Position numbers and translations under genes: made by a program
The notes under the pieces: model-generated
Told to the model about the DNA's origin: nothing
Databases searched by the model: none
Seen by the model: only the letters and a program-made list of their open reading frames with translations
Assembly (NCBI GenBank): GCA_033961575.1
Contig: CM066736.1
Coordinates: 81,120,852 to 81,184,851, forward strand
Length of the DNA: 64,000 nt
Direction: 5' to 3'
Source of the DNA: Aselliscus stoliczkanus
Taxonomy: Eukaryota > Chordata > Mammalia > Chiroptera > Hipposideridae
Shown here: positions 11,768 through 22,219 of the stretch, one piece after another
Layout of the letters: every line of letters starts with the position of its first letter
Position numbering within the stretch: the stretch's first letter is position 1

Positions 11768-12357
11768 ACGTGAACCATCAGGATTCTGCTTCAATTTCTG
11801 CCCAGTGGGAGAATGTTTGTCTGCCCCTGTCTTTCAGGGTTTCCCCAGGATGTGTCTGTACTGGGCTAAGAGATGTAGTGCTGTAGCCATACACTTTCAG
11901 GTGGAACCATGGAACCATCATAAACCAAACCTTATTTTTATTTAGTCCTCAGCCAAATGACCATAGGGAATTTCCCATGAGGTCATAGGTACAGGTCAGG
12001 AAGAAGGAGGTTATATCGCAGGCCAGAGGCATCTGTCCACTTGATCATGTAATTTACATGTCCCTTCAAAATTTGATGGGTCCAACCTTGCATATAAAAT
12101 TTCTGTTTGATAGTTTAATGTTCTACATATTCAACTTTACAGATTGGTTGATCAAACAATACCCAGTTCACGATGGGCAGTTCAGATAATGTAGTAACTT
12201 AGTGGCTCATTTTCAAGCATTTAGGCTGTATAAAGGTCCAGCACCAAGCCAGACACTGTAGGGTAGTTATCTGCAGAGGATGGCATAGTTTTTCTCTAAA
12301 TCCTAAGGGTATGCCCTATGATTCACCATTGGGGCCTGACGAATGTATGCATCATTT

Positions 12358-12573
12358 TTATCTTCCTTCAGTACTTTTATCTTCCTTCCATATAAGAATG
12401 GTTGGATCTGCTGAGTCATACAGCCCAAGGAGCAGAGTAGCACACACTGCTATCTGGACCTGTTGTAGAACCTTTTCTTGTCCTGGGATCCATTCAAAAC
12501 TGACAGTTTTTTTCTTATTATTCAGTAAATAAATCAAAGCAGCCTGTCTAAATGAAATGTTTGTTACCTCCAC
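12358..12573 (-). pseudogene. Reverse transcriptase / connection fragment of ERV-L type pol
   Basis: A 71-codon open fragment with an FEW...GQEKVLQQVQ block followed by a DSADPTIL block, typical of the junction between RT thumb and RNase H in ERV-L elements. The upstream RT core (12600-13000) is broken by stops. Confidence 0.65.
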
Positions 12574-13409
12574 AATCCAGAGTCATACATTAGATATCGT
12601 GTCTCTCTCTTAATGGTAAGACAATTCAGATGCAGTGATTACTTTTACCTCAGAAAGTATATCTCAACATGTTGACATGCCACAGGACCCCTTGAAATTT
12701 CACCTAGTTTGCGGGTTCCTGAATTTTTGTGAAAACATTTTCCCCACTCTCTGGCACACATACCTTAAGTATGAGTCTACAGTTGCAACATCCCTCTGAC
12801 CAAGTTCACTCAATATCATGTAATGAAACAGGGTGATATCCTGTAGAATGGAGAGATGATCAAGTCTCTAAAGACTAGATTATGAAATAGCAATGGTGAG
12901 TTGATATAGACCCAAGGTTAACAGTGAAGACATATTGTTGGTCCTTCCAGCTGAAAGTAAATTGCTTCTCTGATCTCTGCTAACAACTATAAAAGTTTGG
13001 AGGAGTATATAGGAAGGAACAAAAAGATCAATATCTGATACCGGGTGCCAGAGGAGACACTGATTGTCTCTAACAATGAAGTCACACCTAGAAGAGCAGC
13101 TGAATTTGGAGTCACCACAGATTGATTTTTTTGATAAGCCACTGTAGTTATCCAGGATGCATCTGTGTTCTACACAAGCCAGGAAAGCGAGTTGAAAGGA
13201 GATGGGGGATGAATCAGTAATTCTGCATGTTTCAAGTCATGTCTGGTTTGCTAATCTCTGTAATTCATCCCAAAATGTGGGATTTCTTTCGATTTACTAA
13301 TTTGGTAGGCAGAAGCAGTTCTAGAGTTTTCCTCTTGACTCTCCCTACCATAAGAGACCTCACACAGACAGATAACCAAAGTGGAAATTCTGCATTTCCT
13401 GAGTATATA

Positions 13410-13539
13410 CTCGGGATAGCAAAAAAATGTATACATGTGACTTGTGTTCATCTTTTATTATCAGTATATATTGAGTATTACAATTATAATATGTTTTTTT
13501 TCCTTCCTAAAATGTGTATACATTTTTTGGCATCCTCTG
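13410..13539 (-). mobile_element. 130-bp MITE, family A copy 1
   Basis: Short element between TA dinucleotides (13408-13409 and 13540-13541). Its ends are imperfect inverted repeats containing 'gcaaaaaaatgtatac' and 'gtatacattttttggc'. The interior, read in reverse, matches the copies at 26072-26281 and 41809-41939 ('ttgtaatactcaatata', 'gataataaaagatgaa'). The TA target and short TIRs point to a Tc1/mariner-type non-autonomous element. It interrupts provirus-like or unique sequence. Confidence 0.8.
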
Positions 13540-13604
13540 TATACTCCAGTTTAATATTCCAGGTCGGAGGGAAAACAAGTTTTGGGTTCAGGGGCAACCT
13601 GTGA

Positions 13605-15630
13605 GACAGACCCAGGCCAACATTTCATCAATGATCTTATCTCCAAAGTGTCTATTCTGCCTGGGGGAACCAAAATTTAGGTTTGATTTGTAGGGCTTAA
13701 TGCCACTTCATAGATATCTGGAAATCATGCAAAAGTCAGATTGATTATTTTGATTTTCTTATTGCAGTTTCCCAATTAAAGACAGGAGTTTTCTTTGGGA
13801 GAAAATTAGGAGGAAGATTTACAATATACATTTTGGTTGTACAGTAGCATCCTTCTTCAGAGGGACTTTGCCTACCCTTCATTCAGGGATCTGTGACTGG
13901 GAGCTGGCTCATGTTTGAGATTTGATTGTCAGGCCTTGACTACATTATAAACTCAGACTTCAAACTTTTCTGCTTATACAAACAAAGAAATACTTCAGAC
14001 GGCTACCCATCTATTTCAGTGCTAAGAGCAGTTTGATGAGTCAATGCCAAACATCTCTGAGGCTCAGTTTACTATGATAAGTGCTTCAGCGATGCTAACC
14101 ATTTTGGCAACCATACTGACCTTGGCTTTGACAACAAAGGCTGAAACTTGGCGCATGACATGCTACGCTCCCATGCCTTAAATTTAGGGTGCTTAGGTAA
14201 ATGGCAGCAGCTTCCACTGTCATTTCTGGCTTACAGAGAACACCTCAGAGCTGTTTATGGGTGATGGCATTCCCCTCACAAATGCATTTCTCACAGTCAT
14301 GATAATGAAATTGTCCTTTGGACTCATCCAGGAGATATATTTAGGGGATGACTGAGAAGAACTTATATGAAAGTACATGACATCATTCCAGTCTCCCTAA
14401 GTACCTTCCTCTATATACCTAAGAAGTGCATTTTTTTTTTTCATATACACAAAGTACTACATTTCAACTTTATTTAGTATGGGTGACTTTTTTATTTAAC
14501 CAATTAAGTAACTGTTAGGGCAACTCCCACAGCCTCAACCTAATGAATTAAATTCAAATATCTGCTTGGTAAACCCATAATAAATTATGGTTCAATCAAA
14601 ATTAACTTGAGCTAATGTAATTTTCTGTTCCTTCCACTTTAATTCTGTTTCCAAAGGATTTTCCCCCCACACATGGTGTCCCAATTTCTATATAAAAAAT
14701 TGTCAGTCATACATTAATTTTGGCATGTTTCACACCTTCTTAGGTATCAAACTTTGTACCTCACCATATGGAACCTGTGTGATCTTGAGTCTGGTTTTAG
14801 ATCTAGAAGCAGTAAGGGGTGGTAGTGGTATGTCCTAAAAACAAAATCAGCAGTCCCTTGCAAGGTCAGTATCTCAGGGGAGGCCATTACAGGTGCTTGA
14901 GGCAAGAGTTGACTAACTTCCTCATATAGTGCTGACAAATGAGGCTTAACAGAGTTTAATGTTTACTATTCCCAGGTTTATGAGAATCTGCCCATATACC
15001 CCCATCTCACTTTTCAGAGTTATACTCTTTCCCAATCAATGGCCTCATTTTAATATAAGATACTCTGAGGGCTGAAATGTCAATTTACATTGTAATTTGG
15101 ATACCCAGGAGATTAGACTTCGTTTGGTTTTCAAAAATCTTGTTTCTGCAAGGTATAGATAAAAGGGTTTATTTTAGGGCTGTGATAGAAGTTTTTATAT
15201 TTCTTATGTGAACTTTTAGCTGGAAACTTAAAGCCCTGGGGTCATCCTTTTTCCCTCTAGTTCTCCAAAGCACTCAATTAACCTAATTATATTATTTATG
15301 GCTACTAAATTTTTTATAGTCAAAGGTACTTGATGACACAGTGGCTTTCTCTAACTATATAATTTATTACAGAGTTCTGCAGGTGATATTCTTAAAATCA
15401 CTGTTTTGACAGAGCTACTATTAGTGTCCTGTTTACTACTAGAAAGGGTATGCATTTAATCAGGTCAAGGAACCAACTCTGGAGAACCCAGATCTAATTC
15501 CGAGAAACCATCATTAAGGTTCGAGTCCTCTGGAATTACTGTCAATGTCAAATTTTACATTATTTAAGGTTAAATCAGAAAACCAGAACCACAAGAATGC
15601 TTTTGAATAGATGGATGAATGGACAGATGG
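13605..15630. other. No gene; possible further provirus internal sequence
   Basis: No intact frame. Parts of 14000-14950 resemble antisense retroviral internal sequence, including a 63-codon minus-strand frame at 14747-14938, but I cannot place it with confidence. Confidence 0.3.
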
Positions 15631-15635
15631 AAGTG

Positions 15636-15815
15636 TGTATATCTATATGTTTGTGTATATATGCATATGTATATGTGTGTGCATATACTCACATCTATAT
15701 CCATATGTATATTTATGTAGATACTTAAATATATATATATATACACACACACATATATATATGTATGCATATGTTTGGATGTATAAACATGCATATCCAC
15801 ATACACATATATACT
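15636..15815. repeat. AT/GT-rich low-complexity tract
   Basis: Alternating purine-pyrimidine sequence made of TATATG, ATATAC and CACAC runs. Open frames across it on both strands encode I/Y/C/H-rich strings and are artefacts. Confidence 0.9.
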
Positions 15816-15819
15816 AATA

Positions 15820-16840
15820 CTTGTAATACAGTGTAATACAGCTGTTGTTTTCGTGCTTGATGTTGAGACCTGAACTCAATAGTGTAGGTAGTTGAGAACA
15901 GAATATACACATGAAGAGGGAGAAACAAGAACAGCTGGAATCTTCAAGGTTGAGTGGGAACCCGCAAGGATGGACTGGAACATCTGGGCTCCTTACCACC
16001 TCCTAAGCTCTAATTTTAACATTGGGAGTATCCTGCTAAAAAAGCTAGTTGGTACCTTTCATCAAAGAGCAAACTATGTACTGGTCCAAAAGTCAGGGAA
16101 GATGAGAAGGAAATTTAACAGGAAATTGAGATTCTTTGGGTGCAGCTGTTGGCCTACACCACCGAGGTACACCTGCAAGCATGAGTCAGAAGAGTGTGAG
16201 CTGCACCGACCTTGTTCCCTGCACTGACTTTTTGAGTATAAAAATAAGGCACTCGCTGCTTCGTTCCTGCCTTCCAACTCTCAAGCAAACATATTGTGTG
16301 GCCAGGTTAAACAGAAACCATGCATGGAAGTTAGAACTTGGAAATCTAGCTCTAGCTGAGCTAGGATGACACAGCACACATCCTCCAAGTCATTGTTAAT
16401 GCCAAAATCCATTTGATAGCCATTATTAAATGGAGCTGTATTGATATTCCAAAGATTCTAAATCAATGGTAGGACATGAAAAGCTGTATTTTTGCAAATA
16501 TCCCTGATTATCCTGATGCCAAGCCAGGTTTGGGATCCAGGGCCACAGAGGGTGACTTCCTTGAGAATGGAACCCATAATAATGCTATTTGTTGCAATGT
16601 TCTCAGCACTTCCTGAGCATTTTGGATGGATACCTAGGTACTCTACGTAATGAGCAAAAATACATATATATGAATGAATCTATTATAAATATTAACCATT
16701 TCTTATGCTCAGGATTTTTTACTTGTCAATCAATGTCCTTAACAACTTCTCTATATAAGGCATTTGGCTGCTATGTTAGGAGTTCAATGACTTTTTTTTT
16801 TTTTTTTGTAGTCTTTGTGTGACTTTTCTCTCTTTTTTTT
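15820..16840. other. Unique sequence, nothing recognised
   Basis: Overlapping frames of up to 111 codons (15892-16377) occur on both strands without recognisable domains. A T-run lies at 16790-16808. Confidence 0.4.
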
Positions 16841-16842
16841 GT

Positions 16843-17000
16843 TAATTAAGAAATAATTGACATACCACATTGTATAAGATTAAGATATAGTCTCTTAGCA
16901 ACTTTGCAGTTTATAATACAGTATTGTTGAGTATAATCTATATGCTGTATGTTAGATTTCCAGAATTTATTTAACTAATAATTGCACATAGTTCATGACT
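16843..17000 (-). repeat. L1 3' end fragment, antisense
   Basis: The words 'aagaaataattgacataccac' and 'gcaactttgcagtttataatacagta' are the same kind of sequence as the L1 3' end near 63470-63690. Confidence 0.6.
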
Positions 17001-17179
17001 AATTAATTTTTAAAGTAAATATTAAAAACAAACCGAAAAAAAACAACACTCCAAAACCTTCCCCTGGTGTGCAGAGCCCCATAACTGGCAATAGAAGCTA
17101 CAGTAGTTCACTGTGCAGCCTAATTCCCACTGTGTATTTGTCACAGTGAAGGATTTTCATCACCATTAGAGCATGGCCT

Positions 17180-17375
17180 TTTGTGAGAGAGGGAGAGTTT
17201 GAAATCACATAGACTGGAATCTGCATGCAACCTCTCTCACTTCCTGGCTGTTAGCTTGAGGAAGGTAACAACTTCTCAGCTCTCCTTTGCTTATTTGAGA
17301 GTAAGATGGAACATGCTAGATGTATTTATCCAAGAACTATTGTGATGACTGCAGAAAACAATGTATAAGGAAACT
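17180..17375 (+). repeat. MIR SINE relic
   Basis: The order 'gaaatcacatagactggaatctgcatgcaacctctctcacttcctggctgttagcttgaggaaggtaa' follows MIR, with a degraded 3' part. Confidence 0.6.
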
Positions 17376-17594
17376 CTTGCAGCAATTATGGCACCTTTTG
17401 ACAATTGAAAAATTATTGGTGACTGCTCTGCTTTCACAGTGATCTGATTCTTAATAATTCACATGATTATTTAATGACTAATGGTGTTGTGTGAATACAT
17501 ACCTGAAAGGGTAAATAATAATATAAAAATACATACAGTGATTGTAGTCAGCCTTGTTCTTGGGATTTGTTTTATATCTCTGAAAATATCATGA

Positions 17595-17815
17595 AGTGAA
17601 TCAAGCATAGACTCTGGAGTCAGAGAGATTCTGTACAAGTTCCAGCTCTGCAATTGTTCATTATTTGGCCTTGACAAAGTTACCTTTTCTTAACCCTCAT
17701 TCCTAGTTAACCTGGTTTAATAATGCGGCACATATAGCATTATTGTAAGAATTAAATGAACCAGGGTGCAAAGCATCCATTGGGCATATAGCACACAATG
17801 GATACTGTTATCTTT
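17595..17815 (+). repeat. MIR SINE relic
   Basis: It has 'catagactctggagtcagag', 'ttccagctctgc' and 'attgtaagaattaaatgaacc' in MIR order. Confidence 0.75.
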
Positions 17816-18194
17816 TCCGTCTTCAAAATTTTACACCTACATAATATTAACTTGCTGGCAATTTAGTTATTACTGTTAAAGTTGATAAGCCCCTAATTAA
17901 GACATGATGTCCACATTCCCAGAAATATGTGGGCATTTAATAATGAAAGGCAGGTTCAATGGTATTATCTGAAAAATGATGCCCCCAAAGCTTTAACATT
18001 GAACAAAGAACATTGCCATCTGTGCACAAGACACTTTATTAGAGAATGAACTGGTAAACCAACTGGTCCTGTAAGAAACATGGATGTGGGGTATGGCTCC
18101 AAAGTATATGCAGAGTTGGTAAACAGAAATAAAGCTTCATTTATCCTAGTTAATTGGGTGCAGCTGGAACTAAAGCAGGGATCCACTGTCTATG

Positions 18195-18360
18195 GAATGG
18201 CCATTCAGTGAGCACCGATGCTGTGCCTAACTCATAGAACTTTTCTAAGGTACAAAGAGAAGCTCCCACACTTAGGTGCTGGAATCAAGTACAAATGTAT
18301 AAACAGACAACTTCAAAGCAATGTGAAAGTGATAAGATCCAGGTATACAGAATTTACAAT
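18195..18360 (-). repeat. L2 LINE relic, antisense
   Basis: Reads like antisense L2 ('cattcagtgagcaccgatgctgtgcc', then 'aagtacaaatgtataaacagac'). The mariner at 18380 lies just to its right. Confidence 0.45.
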
Positions 18361-18379
18361 TGGAGTTATCAATTGTATA

Positions 18380-18946
18380 TGAGGTTGGACAATTAAGTTT
18401 GTGAACTTATCCTAGAAAAAATACTACATACCTCATTGCTGAATATCACTATGGTCACCTTCGAAGTACTCCCCTTGGGAAGCTATGCACCAATGCCAGT
18501 ACCTAGTCCACCCTTTAAAGCAATTTTGGAACTCTTTCTGGAATGGCCATGAGAGCTCTCATTTTTATTACACTTGATGTCCTGGATATCATCAAAATGT
18601 CTTCCTTTCAATATTTCCTTTATTTTTGGGTAAAGAAAGAAGTCATTGCGGGCCAGATCAGGTGAGTAGGGAGGGTGTTCCAATACAGTTGTTTACTGGC
18701 TAAAAACTCCCTCATAGACAGTGCCTTGTGAGCTGGTGCATTGTCATGATGCAAGAGCCATGAATTGTTGCTGAAAAATTCAGGTTGTCTAAATTTTTCA
18801 CACAGCCTTTTCGGCACTTACAAATGGTAAACTTGGTTAACTTGTTTGTCCAGTTGGTACAAATTCATAATGAATAATCCCTCTGATATCAAAAAAGGTT
18901 AGCGACATCATTGCAACAAGTTCATGTACTTAATTGGCAGACCTCG
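18380..18946 (-). mobile_element. Deleted mariner element, copy 1
   Basis: About 567 bp between TA-rich ends. The terminal inverted repeats read 'gaggttggacaattaagttt' at the left and, in reverse complement, 'cgaggtctgccaattaagta' at the right. The minus strand carries the C-terminal part of a mariner transposase: an HHDNAPAH block near 18750 and a YSPDLA...DFFLYPK block near 18640, with a frame break between them. A full mariner is about 1.3 kb, so roughly half is missing, including the N-terminal DNA-binding domain. The copy at 58841-59441 has the same overall structure. Confidence 0.85.
18483..18817 (-). pseudogene. Mariner transposase C-terminal remnant
   Basis: Two overlapping minus-strand frames (18817-18620 and 18683-18483) hold successive parts of the catalytic domain. 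The first has HHDNAPAH (second catalytic Asp). The second has YSPDLARNDFF (third catalytic Asp kept). A frameshift separates them and the first catalytic Asp region is absent, so no active enzyme can be made. Confidence 0.8.
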
Positions 18947-19569
18947 TGTATATTTATTAAATACTGTAGTTCCAGTCCTAAGCCATTGAAATATGATGAA
19001 TCCCAGGGTTTTCCCCTGAAGATTACAATATTATAGGAATCATTAAATATGGGCCCAAATATTTATAATTTAAAGTCAAAGGAGAAAAATGCTGCAAGAA
19101 GAGTTCAGATCAAGAATCTTCAGAGGAGGGAGAAAGCATACCTTCTTTAGGGTCACTGGGAGTTTTTCTTATTAAGGAGGTTGAGGAATGGCTTGAAGGG
19201 GGTGGTAGCATTTGAGATAAATCTGAAAAGATTGAGAATATTTTTAGTAGTTGGAGGGTAGAATAAGAGACTGAGGGGGTGGATAGATGGCAAAAGTGGG
19301 GAGGACACAGTTTAGGTTGGAGCATAGAAACTGAATTGTTTGGAGCATGTAGTAATTTGAACTACATGAAATTGCCATTTTGATTATGCAAAAATGGTCT
19401 AATTTTGATAGTTTCATGATTAAGCCTAACATAAAAAATAACGTATTTTGGATTGGCATGAGGTGAACGACAAGAAGTGGAAGCCTTATCTATTTGAAGG
19501 TCTCTTTTGACTCTTCTGCATGTACACACTCTGAAGAAAGAGTGGATGGTGCAAAGAATCAAACACACA

Positions 19570-19750
19570 CAAATCTGAACCCTGATCCTATCATTTACTT
19601 TGGCCAGCTCACTTAAACCTTCTGAACTCTGTTCATTCAATTACAAATGGAAATCATTGTACTGTCTTCACAGGTTGTGGAGATCAAATGAGACAATAAC
19701 ATGTAAAATTTCTAACATGGGAAGGTCTTCAGCAAATGCTAACTATAGCA
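19570..19750 (+). repeat. MIR SINE relic
   Basis: It has 'ctttggccagctcacttaaacc', 'ttgtggagatcaaatgagacaat' and 'aggtcttcagcaaatgctaact' in MIR order. Confidence 0.65.
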
Positions 19751-19759
19751 TTGCAGAAG

Positions 19760-20490
19760 TTTGATCTTAATCGAAAAAGTTTTTGATAGACAAATTAAAC
19801 AAATCTCCAAGAAAACATCTGCGATGCTTTCTCTTGCCCCTTTATTTTCTTCTCATTCCCCCAGCCCTGATACATCCCCAACAGTGAGCTCTCTCTCTGC
19901 CAGCTGTTTAGGGATTTCAAGTGCCAGGGAGCCAGGCTGCTCACATATGTTTGAATTGCTTCCTTTCTACTTAACCTTATTGCCAGAAAATTAACAAGTT
20001 TAGCTTCTTTAAGTTGCCAAGCATTTTGCTCTTGGAATTGACTATTATAAAATGTGCATGGATCATTGTTGATTGTTTCCTTGGCACAGTCATTATTTAT
20101 GCAATTATTTGTAGTACACACATTAACAATTCATTTTCTGTGGTAATTGCAGAAATAACTCATGAAGGTGAATAGGAACCGCCTGGGATTTTCATAACAT
20201 TTTTCTTTCCAAGTTGTGCGATTATGTACTACAAATGGGATTAGTGTTTGGGGAAGAGACAGATGCCTGTACCCTCAGTGCAACAGAATCTAGAAAGTTT
20301 AACTTCAGTGTTTATCATACTATCTTACAGTTAATAATAAACCCTTACATATGCATACTATTTCTCAGTATACAAAAGGCTTTCTTATGCATTATCTCAT
20401 TTAAGGTATCAAATTGAAAGTATAATGTAAAGGTAAGGAGAATAGCTGATAATAATTCCATGTTGCACATAGATAAACTGGGGACTCAGC
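19760..20490. other. Unique sequence, nothing recognised
   Basis: A plus-strand frame (19761-19994) and a minus-strand frame (19795-20121) overlap antisense to each other. Neither shows a domain. Confidence 0.35.
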
Positions 20491-20501
20491 AATGTGAAAT
20501 A

Positions 20502-20581
20502 TTGGGTTGTTAGAAAAGTCATGACATATTTTTTCTATGTTTTTGTTGCAAAAATGCGTCATGACTTTTCTGACAACCCAA
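20502..20581. mobile_element. 80-bp near-perfect hairpin MITE
   Basis: Exactly 80 bp between TA dinucleotides (20500-20501 and 20582-20583). The two 24-bp ends, starting TTGGGTTGT and finishing ACAACCCAA, are inverted repeats with one mismatch. The interior is a short T/A-rich loop. Size, TA target and structure parallel the primate MADE1 mariner MITE, whose copies became the miR-548 family. Transcripts of either strand would fold into a microRNA-like hairpin; expression is not shown by sequence. Confidence 0.9.
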
Positions 20582-20872
20582 TAGTTTGCTTAAGGAAACA
20601 CCACTAATAATTAAATCTTTATTCTAGAATATTCTTTCACATATGAATTTTCTTTTCTCAGGCATCCAACTTTAGGTATCTATTTCTATATCTATATAGG
20701 TATAGATATCTATCTGTATACACAATATATGTAATGCATAGAATGCAAGATTCTACTAACAGAGTATTTTATGTTAATGTTTTGTTTTGCCTTGGTTTAG
20801 GCAAAGTGTCTCTCGACACAAAATAGGTAGTTGCCATTTCAGTGTGTTCATTACTCAGGTTCGTAAGTAGTG

Positions 20873-20884
20873 CTCAACCTTTTA
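20873..20884. repeat. Left TSD of composite SINE
   Basis: CTCAACCTTTTA here is repeated at 21346-21357. Confidence 0.75.
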
Positions 20885-21341
20885 TTTTTTATTTCTTTTT
20901 AAAGATTTTATTGGGGAATTGGGGGAGGGGAACAGCGTTGGAGAACCAGGGAAGCGGAACAGACAAGTTGTTGTCCCTTTGTTCTTCAGTCTAGTTGTGG
21001 AGGATGTTGCTTCACTGGCCCATGTTGGTATCGTCATTGCGTTCTTTCCGGATGAGGCAGATCGGTCGCCGGCCTCTGGCTGGTCGCTTACCATGGCTAT
21101 TAGCAGCTCACGCTGTCTGCCTGCTGCTCACGCTGGCTGCAAGCCACCACTGTAGCCTATGGAAGCCCACTGCAGTAGGGGCTGCAGCCTACACCATCGC
21201 CAGGGCTTGCACAGCCCAACTCCAGGTGGAGCTGTTGTTAGCTGTAGAGGGCAGTGTCACTGGCCCTCACATGTGGGATCCGAACGGGGGCTGCTGGCAT
21301 CCCAAAACCAGCTCCTAACCAGTGCGCCACTCGGCCGGCCC
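20885..21341 (-). mobile_element. Long tRNA-derived SINE (about 457 bp), GGGCCGGCC head with a long body
   Basis: On the minus strand it starts GGGCCGGCCGAGTGGCGCA, a tRNA A-box-like head. A B-box-like CGTTCGGATCCC follows, then the 'gagggccagtgacactgccctc' block shared with the short SINEs. It then continues into a long GC-rich body ending in AATAAAATCTTTAAAAAG. The last part of the body ('ttagttgtgg', 'aagttgttgtcc', 'ccaataaaatct') is shared with the SINE at 55367-55798, whose head differs. A TSD brackets it. Overlapping plus-strand frames of 78-107 codons (20919-21470) are artefacts of the SINE. Confidence 0.85.
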
Positions 21342-21359
21342 AGTTCTCAACCTTTTAAT

Positions 21360-22050
21360 TTCGGCTACTTTTCATACTGGAGTGAGGCAAGCAAAGGGTT
21401 AATTGTATTATGTTATGGAAGTTTATGTGGGGGTGGGCAAGTATTTATCATAGGTAAAAGTGTAATCTAAGCTCTGAATTTTATAGGTACTTTTCTTTGT
21501 CTCTTGTCATAACTTTCTTTTTAGATTGTCTCCCTACGACCAGGAGACACATAGCTTTAGTTTGGTCTATGTCTTGTTCTTGGCTTCGGCTGGTGGTCAT
21601 AGCATCTTTTTGAATGATCATCATGAGTTATGCCTAATCAATCCTTCCCCCTTACTCTCTTCAAAACTAAACTAGAAACTGAGACATGATCTGCTAATCT
21701 TTGAGCCATTACCAGTGATACTAGCAAAGTTAAGTTGCTGATAAAATCCAGGGATACTTTTTCCAAATATTTAATAGGAATTTTATAATAATCACTCTGG
21801 TTAAAATTTGCTAGGGTTTTTTAGTGTCTGGATATTTCACCACCTACCTATCCTCAAGTTCCAGGCCAAGGAATTATTTTCATAAGGACAAAAGCCAGAT
21901 GAGAAATGAAGTACAACTGATATTAGTGAAGTATGTTAGTATTGGACATAAGCTTGTGCTTCGAAGGCTACATGGAATTTTTTCTTTCTAATCCATTGAA
22001 TCCAAAGGGTCTGAGTTATGGCCTAGACTCAGGGTCCATTTACCACAATG
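21360..22050. other. Unique sequence, nothing recognised
   Basis: No gene or repeat recognised. Confidence 0.35.
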
Positions 22051-22054
22051 ATGA

Positions 22055-22190
22055 TGTTAGTGAACAGTTACTGGGAGCACTTCATGGACCACGCACTTTT
22101 CAAACCATTTTGTGTGTATTAACTCATCCCAATATGTCCATGCAACAAGGCAATCACTATTTTAACTGTGTTTATATCAGGGAAAGAGGA
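22055..22190 (-). repeat. Possible MIR relic, antisense
   Basis: A weak antisense-MIR-like order ('tactgggagcacttcatgg', 'attaactcatccc', 'caaggcaatcactatttt'). Low confidence. Confidence 0.35.
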
Positions 22191-22219
22191 GGTATGGGAA
22201 TGCAGACAGTATCTTGATG

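Larger units (their letters stand above)
11000..13110 (-). mobile_element. ERV-L type endogenous retrovirus relic, pol region
   Basis: Reading right to left on the minus strand, pol-like pieces occur in the normal order. The RT core is at about 13000-12600, heavily broken. The RT end and connection region is at 12573-12358, with FEW and EKVLQQVQ motifs. An RNase H end is near 11680-11520. An integrase-core piece is at 11306-11109, ending in FTFPTH. Many stops and frameshifts, plus an AC microsatellite, make it plainly dead. No paired LTRs were located. Related internal sequence may continue right to about 15 kb. Confidence 0.65.

Noticed and set aside
15570..15817. Frames encoding Y/I/C/H-rich peptides
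   Set aside because: Artefacts of alternating AT/GT low-complexity DNA.
20919..21470. Three plus-strand frames of 78-107 codons
   Set aside because: They are antisense to a long tRNA-derived SINE.
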